The notes under the pieces were generated by a model. The model was not told the origin of the DNA and searched no databases. It was given only the letters and a program-made list of their open reading frames with translations. Both the position numbers and the translations under genes were made by a program. 64,000 nucleotides of DNA from an uncultured Bacteroidaceae bacterium (GTDB lineage Bacteria > Bacteroidota > Bacteroidia > Bacteroidales > Bacteroidaceae). Of the stretch, positions 26,508-35,421 are shown piece after piece. The stretch spans positions 38,978 to 102,977 of the forward strand of contig CAJOCU010000008.1 of the NCBI GenBank assembly GCA_905233765.1, read 5' to 3'. Each line of letters opens with the position of its first letter. Position 1 is the first letter of the stretch.

Positions 26508-29500
26508 ATGAAGAAGATCTACTTATTTTTGACCTTCCTTTTCACATTGGTGGGAGGATTCTTCTCTCCGGCATTGGCTCAGGATGAAGAAGATGTGATA
26601 CAGATTCCCATTAATGCCAATACGGGTGATTACACTCTTTGGAATGGAAATGCAACTAACCCTTGGGCTCGCGGATGGAAATCCAACTCGGAAGATCCGC
26701 AGGTTACCATATCTTGCGGAGCAAATAATTTCAGGCCGTGGCCGAATTATAGTGACAAAGATTTCAAGTTTTTTAATTGCGTTGGTGGCAGTGGAACTTC
26801 GTACACATACACCATAGCGGTCTCTTCTGGATGGGAGTTCGTGGACATCTCGCTGGATTTTACAGGCAGTGATAAAGATAAAGAGATTTACGTCGAAGTC
26901 GAAGACGAAAAGTCTGCTGTAAATAATAATAGTGGTACGGCAGACGAGGACTTTGTCCATTTTGAGACGACTTTTTCTCAGACGACCTCTTTTGGATTCA
27001 CCGTGGGTGCTAATTCGTCCAGCGTATTTGCTCAAACCAAGAACTTTATTGTCACAGTTCAGAGGGCGTCAGCTCTTTTGGTGGCCATTAAAGAACTCCA
27101 GGCTGTGATGGATCAGTATCGGGGTTACACTGTTTTGGAGGGCGATGCTGCGAAGCAATTCGTTGTTGGCACAGAGCCTGGTAACTATGATGCCGATGCT
27201 GTAGAGGCTTTCAATACTGCTTTTCAAGATTGTAATGAAATCGAAGATCTTGAAGAGATTACGGTCGAAATAGTGAATGGATTCAAAGATGCGTTGGTCG
27301 CTGCCTACCAGGCTGTCATTGACAGCCGGGTGACCACCATGACCCTCGAAGATGGCTACTACCGCTTCCGTACAGGTATTAATTACAACGATGGTACGGT
27401 CAAATATATGTATGTGGGCAGTGACGGCACCAAGTTCACGGGCTCCTGGGGTACGATAGAGGATGTTGCCAACGACTGTACTTCACTCTTCCAGGTGAAG
27501 AATGCCGAGGACGGCGCTTTCGACATCATCAGCATAGCCACAGATGCCCGCTTCAATGAGAATCCTGCAACGTTGTCGCTGGAAAGCACCAACTTGCTTG
27601 CTATCGAACCTGTCGTGACCTTGGAAGGCACGACTTATGTCAATCTGCGTATTTCTACTCAGGAAGCAGGGAAGTATAATTATTTCCATCAGGCAGGACA
27701 TGGTAAAGGAACAAAAAGTAGCGGTTCATTGACACGCTGGATATCCACTTATAGGGTCGCCAATGAATGCCCCGAAAATCAAGAATTTGGTGGTTCGGAA
27801 TGGGCTATCGAACCTGTTGATGCAGCAACAGCTGAAGCGATTATTGCGGCTTATGCTCCTACCAAGGAACAGCAGAAGCTGATTATCAACTTCAAGAACC
27901 TCCTTGCAGAGGCGAATCAGGCTGTGAAAGATGCCAAGGATATTCAGGAATATACGGACCTGATTACTGAGACTAGCCAGTTCAGCTCTCCGTGGACAGA
28001 GCCTTCAGAGGGTAGTCTCGACAACCTGATTGATAACAATCTTTCCACCTATTGGCACTCGGCTTGGAGTGGCGGCTCTGTTACCAACCATACCCATTGG
28101 CTGGAGGTGGCCTTGAATGAACCTGTCTATGATTTGGTTCAGATGAAGATCTCACGTCGTGCTGTACAGAATGACCACATCACCTTGTGGGGTGTCTTCG
28201 GCAGCAACGAGCAGGATGTTCCCGCTGTGCTTTACACTGAAGCGGATGAAGAGGTCATCAATGGCGAAAAAGAAGCCGGCGATGTGAAGGTGGAAGGCAA
28301 GGAGGCCGAATGGACAGAACTGGCCAGTCTCTCCACGCCGTTTGGAAATAACACCGAAACCGTCACCTCGAAGGAGTTCGATACGCAGGGCTTCCAGTAT
28401 CTCCGCTTCTATATTGATGGAACAACAAATGATTGTGGTTATGGTCACGTTAGTGAGTTTCAGTTGGTCATTCCTGTTCCCAATGAGAACTCCCAGTTTG
28501 CCTATATGGGCGAGGTCGCTACCAACTTGGATGCCCTCTTGAAGGATCTGAACAATTTGACCAATGAGCAGATTGACCAAGCCAACTACGATGCGTTGGT
28601 GAAGGCCTACGATGCTTTCAGGGCACAGTTCGTGGATCCGACCGAGCTGCGTGAGCTCCTTGCCTCCGTCGAAGGCATTGCTAATGGTGTAGAGGTTGGC
28701 ACGAACCCCGGTTATTGGTCCGATGCCACGACGGGTGACGCCCTGAAGGCGACCTATTCCGAAGCCAAGGCATACGATGAAGCTGGCATTTATGCCGCTG
28801 CCAAGACCGATGGATACATTGAGACCTTGAAGGCTCAGGTCGAAGCCGTCAAAGCAGCTGTCATCACGATTCAGGAAGGTAAGTGGTATCGTTTCCACTT
28901 CGCTTCAGAGGCTCTCTTCGATAAACAAGAATGGGACAAGGTCGCAGGTCAGGCTACCGTGAAAACAGTGGCAGAACAAGAGGTCCAGACCGACGAGGCT
29001 CTGTGGAGTAAGTTCGTTACTGTGGCAACCCTTGATAGCGATTGGTATCATGTTACAGAGAAAGACAGTGTCACCGTCAATACAGTTGTTCCTATTGAAG
29101 ATGATGAAGTAAGTGGTATTTGTCTGGGCGCAGGTCTCTTCTTCGATGCTGATGAGGATATTGAGGTGAAGGATCTCTCACTCTTCCGCTTCGTAGGCGT
29201 GGGCGATACTGCTTATGTGATTCAGAACAAGGCCACCGGCATGTTCCTCAAGGCAGCGGGCGGTAGTGGTGCTGTCACCCTGAGTGTCCATCCCTCGCTC
29301 TTCAATGTGAGTGCAGTGGGTTATGGCGAGAACGTGATAGCTGCTATAGACCTGATTACAGCTGACAGCCAGAACTATCTCCACGGCCAGAAGGCACAGA
29401 ACCGGCTGGTAACATGGAACGCCTCAACAGCAGGCTCTGCCAGTGGCCTCTTCATTGAAGAAGTTGAAGCTGTTGACACCAATTATGATGGCACCGCATT

Positions 29501-30119
29501 CCAGATGAGCTTGAAGCCTGGTTCCCTCAACTCCTTCTGCTATCCTGTCGGTATTGCCGCTCCTGAAGATATGGAGCTGTACGATGTGGTGGGTGTTGAT
29601 GTGGAAGAAGGCGTGATTCAGCTGAACGCGATTGAAAAGGCTGTTCCCGGTCGTCCGTTCATCTTCATTTATGAAGGTGACTATGTGGCCGAACCTATAG
29701 AGGATGATTCAGAGCCCGTCACATTCTACCACGATTATTCGTTCACCAAGGAGGCCATCGCAGCTCCCTTCTTGAAGGGAACATACAGCACCATTGCGTC
29801 TCTTCCGAAGGGTGCCATCACCACTCAGGGTGCAGGCTTCGTTATCAGTAAGAGCGCTACGATGGCTATGATATCTGTGCCTGCGAACTCGGCTTATATC
29901 CAAGGTGAAGAGGAGTTCCCGTTACTCGACGAAGGCTACACCTATGATATCGTAGAGGTGGAAGACGGTATCGCCGCCACCCTGCAGAAGGTCGCCAAGA
30001 GCGGTGAGCTCTACACCATCGATGGTCGCCTGCTCAGCCGCAAGGCCAACCTGAATGACCTGAAACGTTATGGCAAGGGTATCTATATCCTCAATGGCGT
30101 GAAGGTGACAGTGAAGTAA
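26508..30119 (+). CDS. Secreted multidomain discoidin protein with type IX sorting domain, paralogue 2
   Basis: At 1203 residues it parallels the upstream protein, with a signal peptide to about residue 24 (PALAQ). Its N-terminal 160 residues are an unrelated beta-sandwich-like module instead of the first discoidin domain. From about residue 190 the architecture is the same: helical segment, trefoil-like module (DGYYRFRT), discoidin domain at about 483-655 (DNNLSTYWHS), helical and trefoil-like region, and an almost identical C-terminal sorting domain (GELYTIDGRLLSRKA, GIYILNG). No enzyme domain is recognisable. Domain replacement in a tandem duplicate suggests different binding specificities. 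It is followed by a large intergenic hairpin and the M60 peptidase. Confidence 0.85.
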   Translation: MKKIYLFLTFLFTLVGGFFSPALAQDEEDVIQIPINANTGDYTLWNGNATNPWARGWKSNSEDPQVTISCGANNFRPWPNYSDKDFKFFNCVGGSGTSYTYTIAVSSGWEFVDISLDFTGSDKDKEIYVEVEDEKSAVNNNSGTADEDFVHFETTFSQTTSFGFTVGANSSSVFAQTKNFIVTVQRASALLVAIKELQAVMDQYRGYTVLEGDAAKQFVVGTEPGNYDADAVEAFNTAFQDCNEIEDLEEITVEIVNGFKDALVAAYQAVIDSRVTTMTLEDGYYRFRTGINYNDGTVKYMYVGSDGTKFTGSWGTIEDVANDCTSLFQVKNAEDGAFDIISIATDARFNENPATLSLESTNLLAIEPVVTLEGTTYVNLRISTQEAGKYNYFHQAGHGKGTKSSGSLTRWISTYRVANECPENQEFGGSEWAIEPVDAATAEAIIAAYAPTKEQQKLIINFKNLLAEANQAVKDAKDIQEYTDLITETSQFSSPWTEPSEGSLDNLIDNNLSTYWHSAWSGGSVTNHTHWLEVALNEPVYDLVQMKISRRAVQNDHITLWGVFGSNEQDVPAVLYTEADEEVINGEKEAGDVKVEGKEAEWTELASLSTPFGNNTETVTSKEFDTQGFQYLRFYIDGTTNDCGYGHVSEFQLVIPVPNENSQFAYMGEVATNLDALLKDLNNLTNEQIDQANYDALVKAYDAFRAQFVDPTELRELLASVEGIANGVEVGTNPGYWSDATTGDALKATYSEAKAYDEAGIYAAAKTDGYIETLKAQVEAVKAAVITIQEGKWYRFHFASEALFDKQEWDKVAGQATVKTVAEQEVQTDEALWSKFVTVATLDSDWYHVTEKDSVTVNTVVPIEDDEVSGICLGAGLFFDADEDIEVKDLSLFRFVGVGDTAYVIQNKATGMFLKAAGGSGAVTLSVHPSLFNVSAVGYGENVIAAIDLITADSQNYLHGQKAQNRLVTWNASTAGSASGLFIEEVEAVDTNYDGTAFQMSLKPGSLNSFCYPVGIAAPEDMELYDVVGVDVEEGVIQLNAIEKAVPGRPFIFIYEGDYVAEPIEDDSEPVTFYHDYSFTKEAIAAPFLKGTYSTIASLPKGAITTQGAGFVISKSATMAMISVPANSAYIQGEEEFPLLDEGYTYDIVEVEDGIAATLQKVAKSGELYTIDGRLLSRKANLNDLKRYGKGIYILNGVKVTVK

Positions 30120-30130
30120 TAATCCCTATG

Positions 30131-30190
30131 GTTCATCTCTAAAAGTATTAGCACAGTCATCGGATTGTGCTAATACTTTTATAGATGAAC
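30131..30190 (+). terminator. Long intergenic hairpin before the M60 gene
   Basis: A 25-bp inverted repeat with one mismatch (arms 30131-30155 and 30166-30190) and a 10-base loop. Its 3' arm ends 16 bases before the M60 ATG. There is no proper T-tract, and no -7 box was found between it and the M60 gene, so it may act as an attenuator or mRNA-processing structure instead of a full stop. Confidence 0.7.
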
Positions 30191-30206
30191 TTTAATCTTA
30201 ACTACT

Positions 30207-33200
30207 ATGAAGCGAATCATACCTTTACTAATGGCTTTCCTGACATGGATGGGAAGCATGAGCGTGCAAGCCGAGGACTTTCCTACTGGCGTTGTGCGCT
30301 TGAAGAGCAAGCTCACCGAATACTATCTTTCTACGGCCGAAAAGGGCAGTGCCACCACCACGGTTCTGGATAAAAACAGCTTGAGTCAGGTGTGGGTCCT
30401 GCTGGCTTCGGATAATGGCTACATCCTGCGCAGCGCCAACACAGGTGAGTTTCTGCAGGCAGATTATGCCAAACCGGCATCCGGCCAAGTCACGCTCTAT
30501 GTCCGCAAGAGCTCAAACGCCACGGCATCGGATGTCTTCTACAACATCTCGTCGGACAGCGGTTTCGGGGGCAAGTTCTTGAACACCAATACCAGCCACA
30601 ATCTCTTCAGCTATTCGCTCGATAATGGTTGCAACTGGTATATAGAGGCCGTGACGGAGTTTACGTTGGATCAAATCAAGGAGCGCATCCTGGGGATGTC
30701 GAACTTCGCGGGAGAACTCAGCGAGGGACAGTACTATCGCATCATCTCGTACTATGGCCGTGCCCTTAGGGACACTGAGGAGGCCGGTGGCGACATGAGC
30801 ACACAACCCGTTGATGCCACCGATATCGCCCAGTACTGGACGCTCACCAAAGATGGCGACAACTGGCAGTTTGAGAATGCGCTGACACAGCGTCTTATCC
30901 AGCGCCAGACATCCCAAAGCACCCCGTACCATACCGCCACAAAAGAGAATGTGGAACAATTCAGTTTGAAAGTGTCCTTCCAGGTGACGCGTGCAGCCGA
31001 CGACTGGGACTACAAATGGACCATCGCCTACCCAGGCGATGCACGTGGCTTCCATGACTCAGACAGCCAAGGCCACAACATGGTGGCATGGAGCACCGAT
31101 GTGGACGCCAGTGTGTGGCAGTTCGAGAAGGTGGACGTGACGCAAGAGGCCATCGATGCAGCCCGCGAGAAGATCTATGAATACGAGAAAATCGTGGAGC
31201 AGTTCAATGCTATTGTCAAGCAAAAGAGCGCGCTGCAGAAAGCTTTGGATGCACTCTTCGCGGATAAGGCTTGCACCACGCTGAAGGATGAGATAGCAGC
31301 CCTCGGTGATGAGGACTTGGCTGCCAACGAGAGCTATGCCACCCTCACCGATGACATGAAGGCGATGGTGCTGAAGGTGAAGAACAACACCTGGCAGCAA
31401 TACACCGATGGTGACTACACCGCCGATTATGAGCGCTTCTTCCGTGTGGCTGACTACAAGGTCTATAGCCACTATCAGACGATGGCAAACGGCGATAATT
31501 TCACCATGAGCAATAGCTTTGGCAAGCTGTCCGGCCCCACAGGTATCGTGGCCAACAAGGGCGATGTCATCTATATTTATGTGGACCAATCCGCCGATTC
31601 CAACTGTACGCTGCAACTGGAAGCTGTTTCCACCAGCGGTGTGCCAGGCAATAACCAGACGGGAACGACGACGGTGCTGAAGAAAGGCCTGAACCTTTTC
31701 CAGTTTGCCGAGCAGAAGATGCTCTATATCTTCTATCAGCTGAACACGACAACAGGTTTCTATCGTAAGTTGAGTTCCCATCCAGACATCAAGATTCACA
31801 TCGAAGGTGGACAGCTGAATGGCTACTGGGATGCCACACGCGGCATGACGAATGCCGACTGGAAACTGTTGCAGAAGGAGCTGCTGAAGGCATCGCCTGT
31901 GCTGAACCTGAAGACCGAACACCTGGTGTTCTGCATGAATGCTGACCTGGTGAAGCAGTATGAGCCCAATGAGATGGAAGGGCTGATGCGCATCTGGGAA
32001 CAGATTCCCGTGAACGAGGAACGCTATATGGGTGTGGAGGATTTTGAGGGACGCTACCGCAACGTGTGGAATGTGTTCTCCATCAACTACAACTACATGT
32101 TTGCCTCCACCTATGGCACCTACTACAACGAATCAACGTTGGAGACGATTATGAATTATGAGAACATGCGTAAATCCGGTGCCATCTGGGGACCAAGCCA
32201 CGAGATAGGTCACAACCATCAGGCCAGCATCAATGTCATCGGCACGACGGAGAGCAGCAACAACATGTTCTCGAACATCAATACCTTCGAGCAGGGTATT
32301 ATCACTACGCGTCGTCAGTTGCCCGTTGATGTGTTCTGGGAACTGGGCAAGGACACGCCATGGCTCGGCCGTAACATCTGGAACACCACGAGTATGTTCT
32401 TCCAGCTCTATCTCTATTTCCATGCGATGCACCACGATGATAACTTCCTGCCCAACCTGTTCCGGATGATGCGTAAGAAGCCCATCAACAAGTGGAGTGG
32501 TCCCGGCAATGGCGGCCCAACATCCTACGGAAAGGACGACTATCTGCACCTGGCCAAGATGATCTGCGACGTCGCAGAGGCCGACCTCAGTGAGTTCTTT
32601 GAGGCCTACGGTATGTTTGTGCCTGTGGATATGTACGAGGTGGGTGACTATTCCACCTATTTCGTGACGACGACGCAGGCTGAAATCGATGCTGCAAAGA
32701 AGTATATGCAGAAGTATCCGAAGAAGCTGGGCAACATCATGTTCATCGATGACCATATCTCGCCCATGAAGGATGCCGACCCCAACAATAAGTTTGAGGG
32801 TGTGCCTGCTTCTGATGGAAAGAAGAAGAATAATCTGGATCAGCACAATGAGGTGGCGGAGTACGCTAACTTGCCTGTGGGCGATGTGGGCGATTACGAA
32901 GAATTCGACGGTCATGAAGAATACGATGTCACGGGCGACTATTTTACCATCAGTGGCAGTACGGTTTCGTTTAAGGGCTCCGGCTATGTGGGTCATAAGT
33001 TCTATGATCTCGATGGCAACCTCATCTGGGCCACTAACGCCAAGAGCTCCCCGTTGCCCGCCAAACTGAAGAAGCTTGGCACGGACAAGTATTATGTGGT
33101 GGCCGCGCAGCAGAACATGACAGACGTGCCTTGCCCGTATTATTCCTTTGGAGTCACTCCGAAATATAATATGGATGTGTATTTCGGACAGGAAGAGGGC

Positions 33201-33848
33201 AGCAAGCAATGGTCTGCCGATAAGAATACGAAGTTGGCCGACTACCTGCCGGAGAATGCCGTGGCCGTTGTCACGAGCAAGAATGCCCCTGAGAATGTCA
33301 CCACGGCGCCCAATGTGGTGAATCAGGATGGAACAGCAGCCAGCATCGTGATCAACGGCGATCAACCCTTCTACCTTCGCTCCGACGTGACTGCCACCAG
33401 TGTCGTCTTCACGAAGGCGGTGGATGGCTATGCCGCACTCAGCTTGCCCTTCGAGGTCAAGAACACAGACCTTGCAGGGTTGAAGACGGCCACCTATGAG
33501 GAGCAACAGCTGCAGGTGGTGGATGCTGCTACGGTTGCAGCCGGTGCGCCTGTCGTGGTCAACGGTAATGTCAACCTTGAGCTCTCGCAGGTAGCCGTGA
33601 AAGCCGGTAGCTTCCAGCCGCTCTTAGCATCGTATGTTCTCGCTGCTGACGGCCAGTCGCTAGAGGCCGTTGAAACAGCTTCGCCCTTCACCTACACCTT
33701 CGGTGAGGCTACAGCGGTGAGCACGATTGCTGCTGACGGTCAACGTGCGAAGCGCACTACCGAGATCTTCGACCTCACCGGTCGTCGCGTAGGTCATGCG
33801 ACACACGGTATCTATATTGTAAATGGAAAGAAAGTTCTGGTTAAATAA
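30207..33848 (+). CDS. Secreted M60-family metallopeptidase with type IX sorting domain
   Basis: A 1213-residue exported zinc peptidase of the M60/enhancin family, whose studied members cleave mucin-type O-glycoproteins. The signal peptide is 1-22. A ricin/trefoil-like module (about 25-155) and a second one (about 170-310) precede a helical linker. The M60 region lies at about 410-840, with zinc motif His665-Glu666-Ile-Gly-His669 and a downstream Glu682 (HExxH plus 12 residues plus E). The C-terminus (EIFDLTGRRVG, GIYIVNGKKVLVK) is a type IX sorting domain. It follows the two discoidin proteins on the same strand, suggesting joint action on host or dietary glycoproteins. Mucin specificity is an inference. 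Confidence 0.9.
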   Translation: MKRIIPLLMAFLTWMGSMSVQAEDFPTGVVRLKSKLTEYYLSTAEKGSATTTVLDKNSLSQVWVLLASDNGYILRSANTGEFLQADYAKPASGQVTLYVRKSSNATASDVFYNISSDSGFGGKFLNTNTSHNLFSYSLDNGCNWYIEAVTEFTLDQIKERILGMSNFAGELSEGQYYRIISYYGRALRDTEEAGGDMSTQPVDATDIAQYWTLTKDGDNWQFENALTQRLIQRQTSQSTPYHTATKENVEQFSLKVSFQVTRAADDWDYKWTIAYPGDARGFHDSDSQGHNMVAWSTDVDASVWQFEKVDVTQEAIDAAREKIYEYEKIVEQFNAIVKQKSALQKALDALFADKACTTLKDEIAALGDEDLAANESYATLTDDMKAMVLKVKNNTWQQYTDGDYTADYERFFRVADYKVYSHYQTMANGDNFTMSNSFGKLSGPTGIVANKGDVIYIYVDQSADSNCTLQLEAVSTSGVPGNNQTGTTTVLKKGLNLFQFAEQKMLYIFYQLNTTTGFYRKLSSHPDIKIHIEGGQLNGYWDATRGMTNADWKLLQKELLKASPVLNLKTEHLVFCMNADLVKQYEPNEMEGLMRIWEQIPVNEERYMGVEDFEGRYRNVWNVFSINYNYMFASTYGTYYNESTLETIMNYENMRKSGAIWGPSHEIGHNHQASINVIGTTESSNNMFSNINTFEQGIITTRRQLPVDVFWELGKDTPWLGRNIWNTTSMFFQLYLYFHAMHHDDNFLPNLFRMMRKKPINKWSGPGNGGPTSYGKDDYLHLAKMICDVAEADLSEFFEAYGMFVPVDMYEVGDYSTYFVTTTQAEIDAAKKYMQKYPKKLGNIMFIDDHISPMKDADPNNKFEGVPASDGKKKNNLDQHNEVAEYANLPVGDVGDYEEFDGHEEYDVTGDYFTISGSTVSFKGSGYVGHKFYDLDGNLIWATNAKSSPLPAKLKKLGTDKYYVVAAQQNMTDVPCPYYSFGVTPKYNMDVYFGQEEGSKQWSADKNTKLADYLPENAVAVVTSKNAPENVTTAPNVVNQDGTAASIVINGDQPFYLRSDVTATSVVFTKAVDGYAALSLPFEVKNTDLAGLKTATYEEQQLQVVDAATVAAGAPVVVNGNVNLELSQVAVKAGSFQPLLASYVLAADGQSLEAVETASPFTYTFGEATAVSTIAADGQRAKRTTEIFDLTGRRVGHATHGIYIVNGKKVLVK

Positions 33849-35355
33849 GTTGAGAGAGCCCGCCGTTGGGCGGGCTCTCTTTTTCTGCCTCACCTGGCTG
33901 TGGGCAGCGTGGTGGATGGGCGATGTGTTCCACATCGCACGTGAATACTCCTTCTTTACTGTCGATGCGACACTGATGCATGGCGTATGGCAACAGGCAT
34001 TCGGCTCGCTTTGGATCGTGGGTCGTGCATTGTTGACGCTTTACTGCTGGCCGCTCGTGGGTGGGCTGCTGGTGGCAGCGATGCTGACGGCATCGACGTG
34101 GCTGATGGGCTACTGCCTGCGCTTGCGGCCCGATTCCTGGTGGAGCTTGCTGGAATATATCCCCGCCATCGGGTGGATGACCTGGGTGGCGTGGCAGGGC
34201 TTCAACCTGTATTTCCAGGCTGAGCCCGGACGTGCACTGGGAGCGTTGTTCCTTGGTGTACTTGTGTTGGCCGTCGATGCGTTTATCATCTGGACCTTTA
34301 AGAGGAAGACAAGGAGCAAAGGCCAGCAGAGCCGCTGGCTCTTGCTGCCTTTACTCCTCGTTTTTTTGCCGATACTCGTCTCGCATTTCCGTCACCCCTA
34401 CGTGCGCCCTGTCACACGAATGGAGGTGCAGCTCCTGCACGAGGATTGGGAAGGGATGACGGCAACGGCGCGCGACAACGCCAAGCTCAGCTATCGCCCG
34501 CTGGCAGCCTACTATGCGATTGCACTCGTGCACACTGGCCATCTCGCCGACCAACTCTTCGACATCCGACTGGACTATGACTCGTTGTATGTTTCGTCGT
34601 GGGGTGGTAATCCGGATATAGGCACCAACTACTACCAGACCGACTGCAACTATCATGCAGGCCTTTTCCGTGCTGCGGCTCACAAAGCAATGGAGGCTCT
34701 CACGATGGACGGCCCAACATTGAAGTCGTTGAAGCATCTGACGCGCCTGGCTTTGTTGGACCACGACTGGGCACTGGCTCGCAAATACCTGCACATCATC
34801 GCGCGGCATCCTTTTGAGGGGGCCTTCGTGGAACGCTATGCGCCCATGCTGGACAATGCAGAGGCTGTGGAGGCAGACCCTGTCTTCGCTCGCCTGCGCC
34901 GCACGGAACCGTTGCACGACAGTTTCGAGAGCTTCTATCAGCAGCCTACCTTCCTGGGATATGCTGCCGTGATGACTGAGGGCCGCTCGCCGGAAGCCCT
35001 GACGCAGAGCATCATGGCAAACCTCTACAGCAAGCGAATGCCTGATTTCCTGATGCGTTGCGAGGTGCTCGTGGGCACAACGCCGCCACGCTCCATTGCT
35101 GAAGGATTGGTCACTCAGGTGCCAAAGAATCAGGCCATCCTGCAAGTATTCCCCCAGTTGCAGATGAACGTGCAAGTGTATCAGGGCTTCCTTCGCACGG
35201 TGCAGCCTTATATGAAGGAACGCGCACGGGGCGGGCGCGAGCTCTTTGACCAATACCGCGGCTACTATCCCTACTACTATTTCTTTGGCAATCTGAAGGC
35301 TACGCGCAAGAGCGACAAAAAGGAACATGCAAGTAGCAATGTGGGAGTCAATTAA
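33823..35355 (+). CDS. DUF6057 family membrane protein
   Basis: The 510-residue protein has about five transmembrane helices in the first 190 residues, followed by a soluble helical region like TPR repeats. The pattern fits Bacteroidota DUF6057, of unknown function. The first ATG lies 26 bases inside the end of the M60 gene, and the codons for residues 9-20 form the terminator hairpin of that gene. The first membrane helix (ALFFCLTWLWAAWW) is encoded immediately after. A later start would lose this helix, so I keep 33823, with some doubt. It is followed by the haem-motif lipoprotein, an association I recall from other Bacteroidota. Confidence 0.75.
   Translation: MERKFWLNKLREPAVGRALFFCLTWLWAAWWMGDVFHIAREYSFFTVDATLMHGVWQQAFGSLWIVGRALLTLYCWPLVGGLLVAAMLTASTWLMGYCLRLRPDSWWSLLEYIPAIGWMTWVAWQGFNLYFQAEPGRALGALFLGVLVLAVDAFIIWTFKRKTRSKGQQSRWLLLPLLLVFLPILVSHFRHPYVRPVTRMEVQLLHEDWEGMTATARDNAKLSYRPLAAYYAIALVHTGHLADQLFDIRLDYDSLYVSSWGGNPDIGTNYYQTDCNYHAGLFRAAAHKAMEALTMDGPTLKSLKHLTRLALLDHDWALARKYLHIIARHPFEGAFVERYAPMLDNAEAVEADPVFARLRRTEPLHDSFESFYQQPTFLGYAAVMTEGRSPEALTQSIMANLYSKRMPDFLMRCEVLVGTTPPRSIAEGLVTQVPKNQAILQVFPQLQMNVQVYQGFLRTVQPYMKERARGGRELFDQYRGYYPYYYFFGNLKATRKSDKKEHASSNVGVN
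33853..33885 (+). terminator. Intrinsic terminator inside the DUF6057 5' coding region
   Basis: A 12-bp GC-rich stem (AGAGAGCCCGCC) with a four-base loop is followed by TTTTT. It begins five bases after the M60 stop codon and is read in frame as residues 11-20 of the DUF6057 protein. Confidence 0.85.
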
Positions 35356-35381
35356 AAGACCTACCCTAGGCCATTCATTGA

Positions 35382-35421
35382 ATATCGAAATGTCGTAATA
35401 ACGTAATATCGAAATGTCGAA
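35382..35421. repeat. Octanucleotide array overlapping a start codon
   Basis: Five 8-base units (TATCGAAA, TGTCGTAA and variants) fill the short gap. The ATG of the downstream lipoprotein gene (35414) lies inside the last unit. Confidence 0.7.

Noticed and set aside
32133..33506. 457-residue open frame opposite the M60 gene
   Set aside because: It is antisense to the zinc-peptidase and C-terminal domains and has no recognisable domain or promoter.
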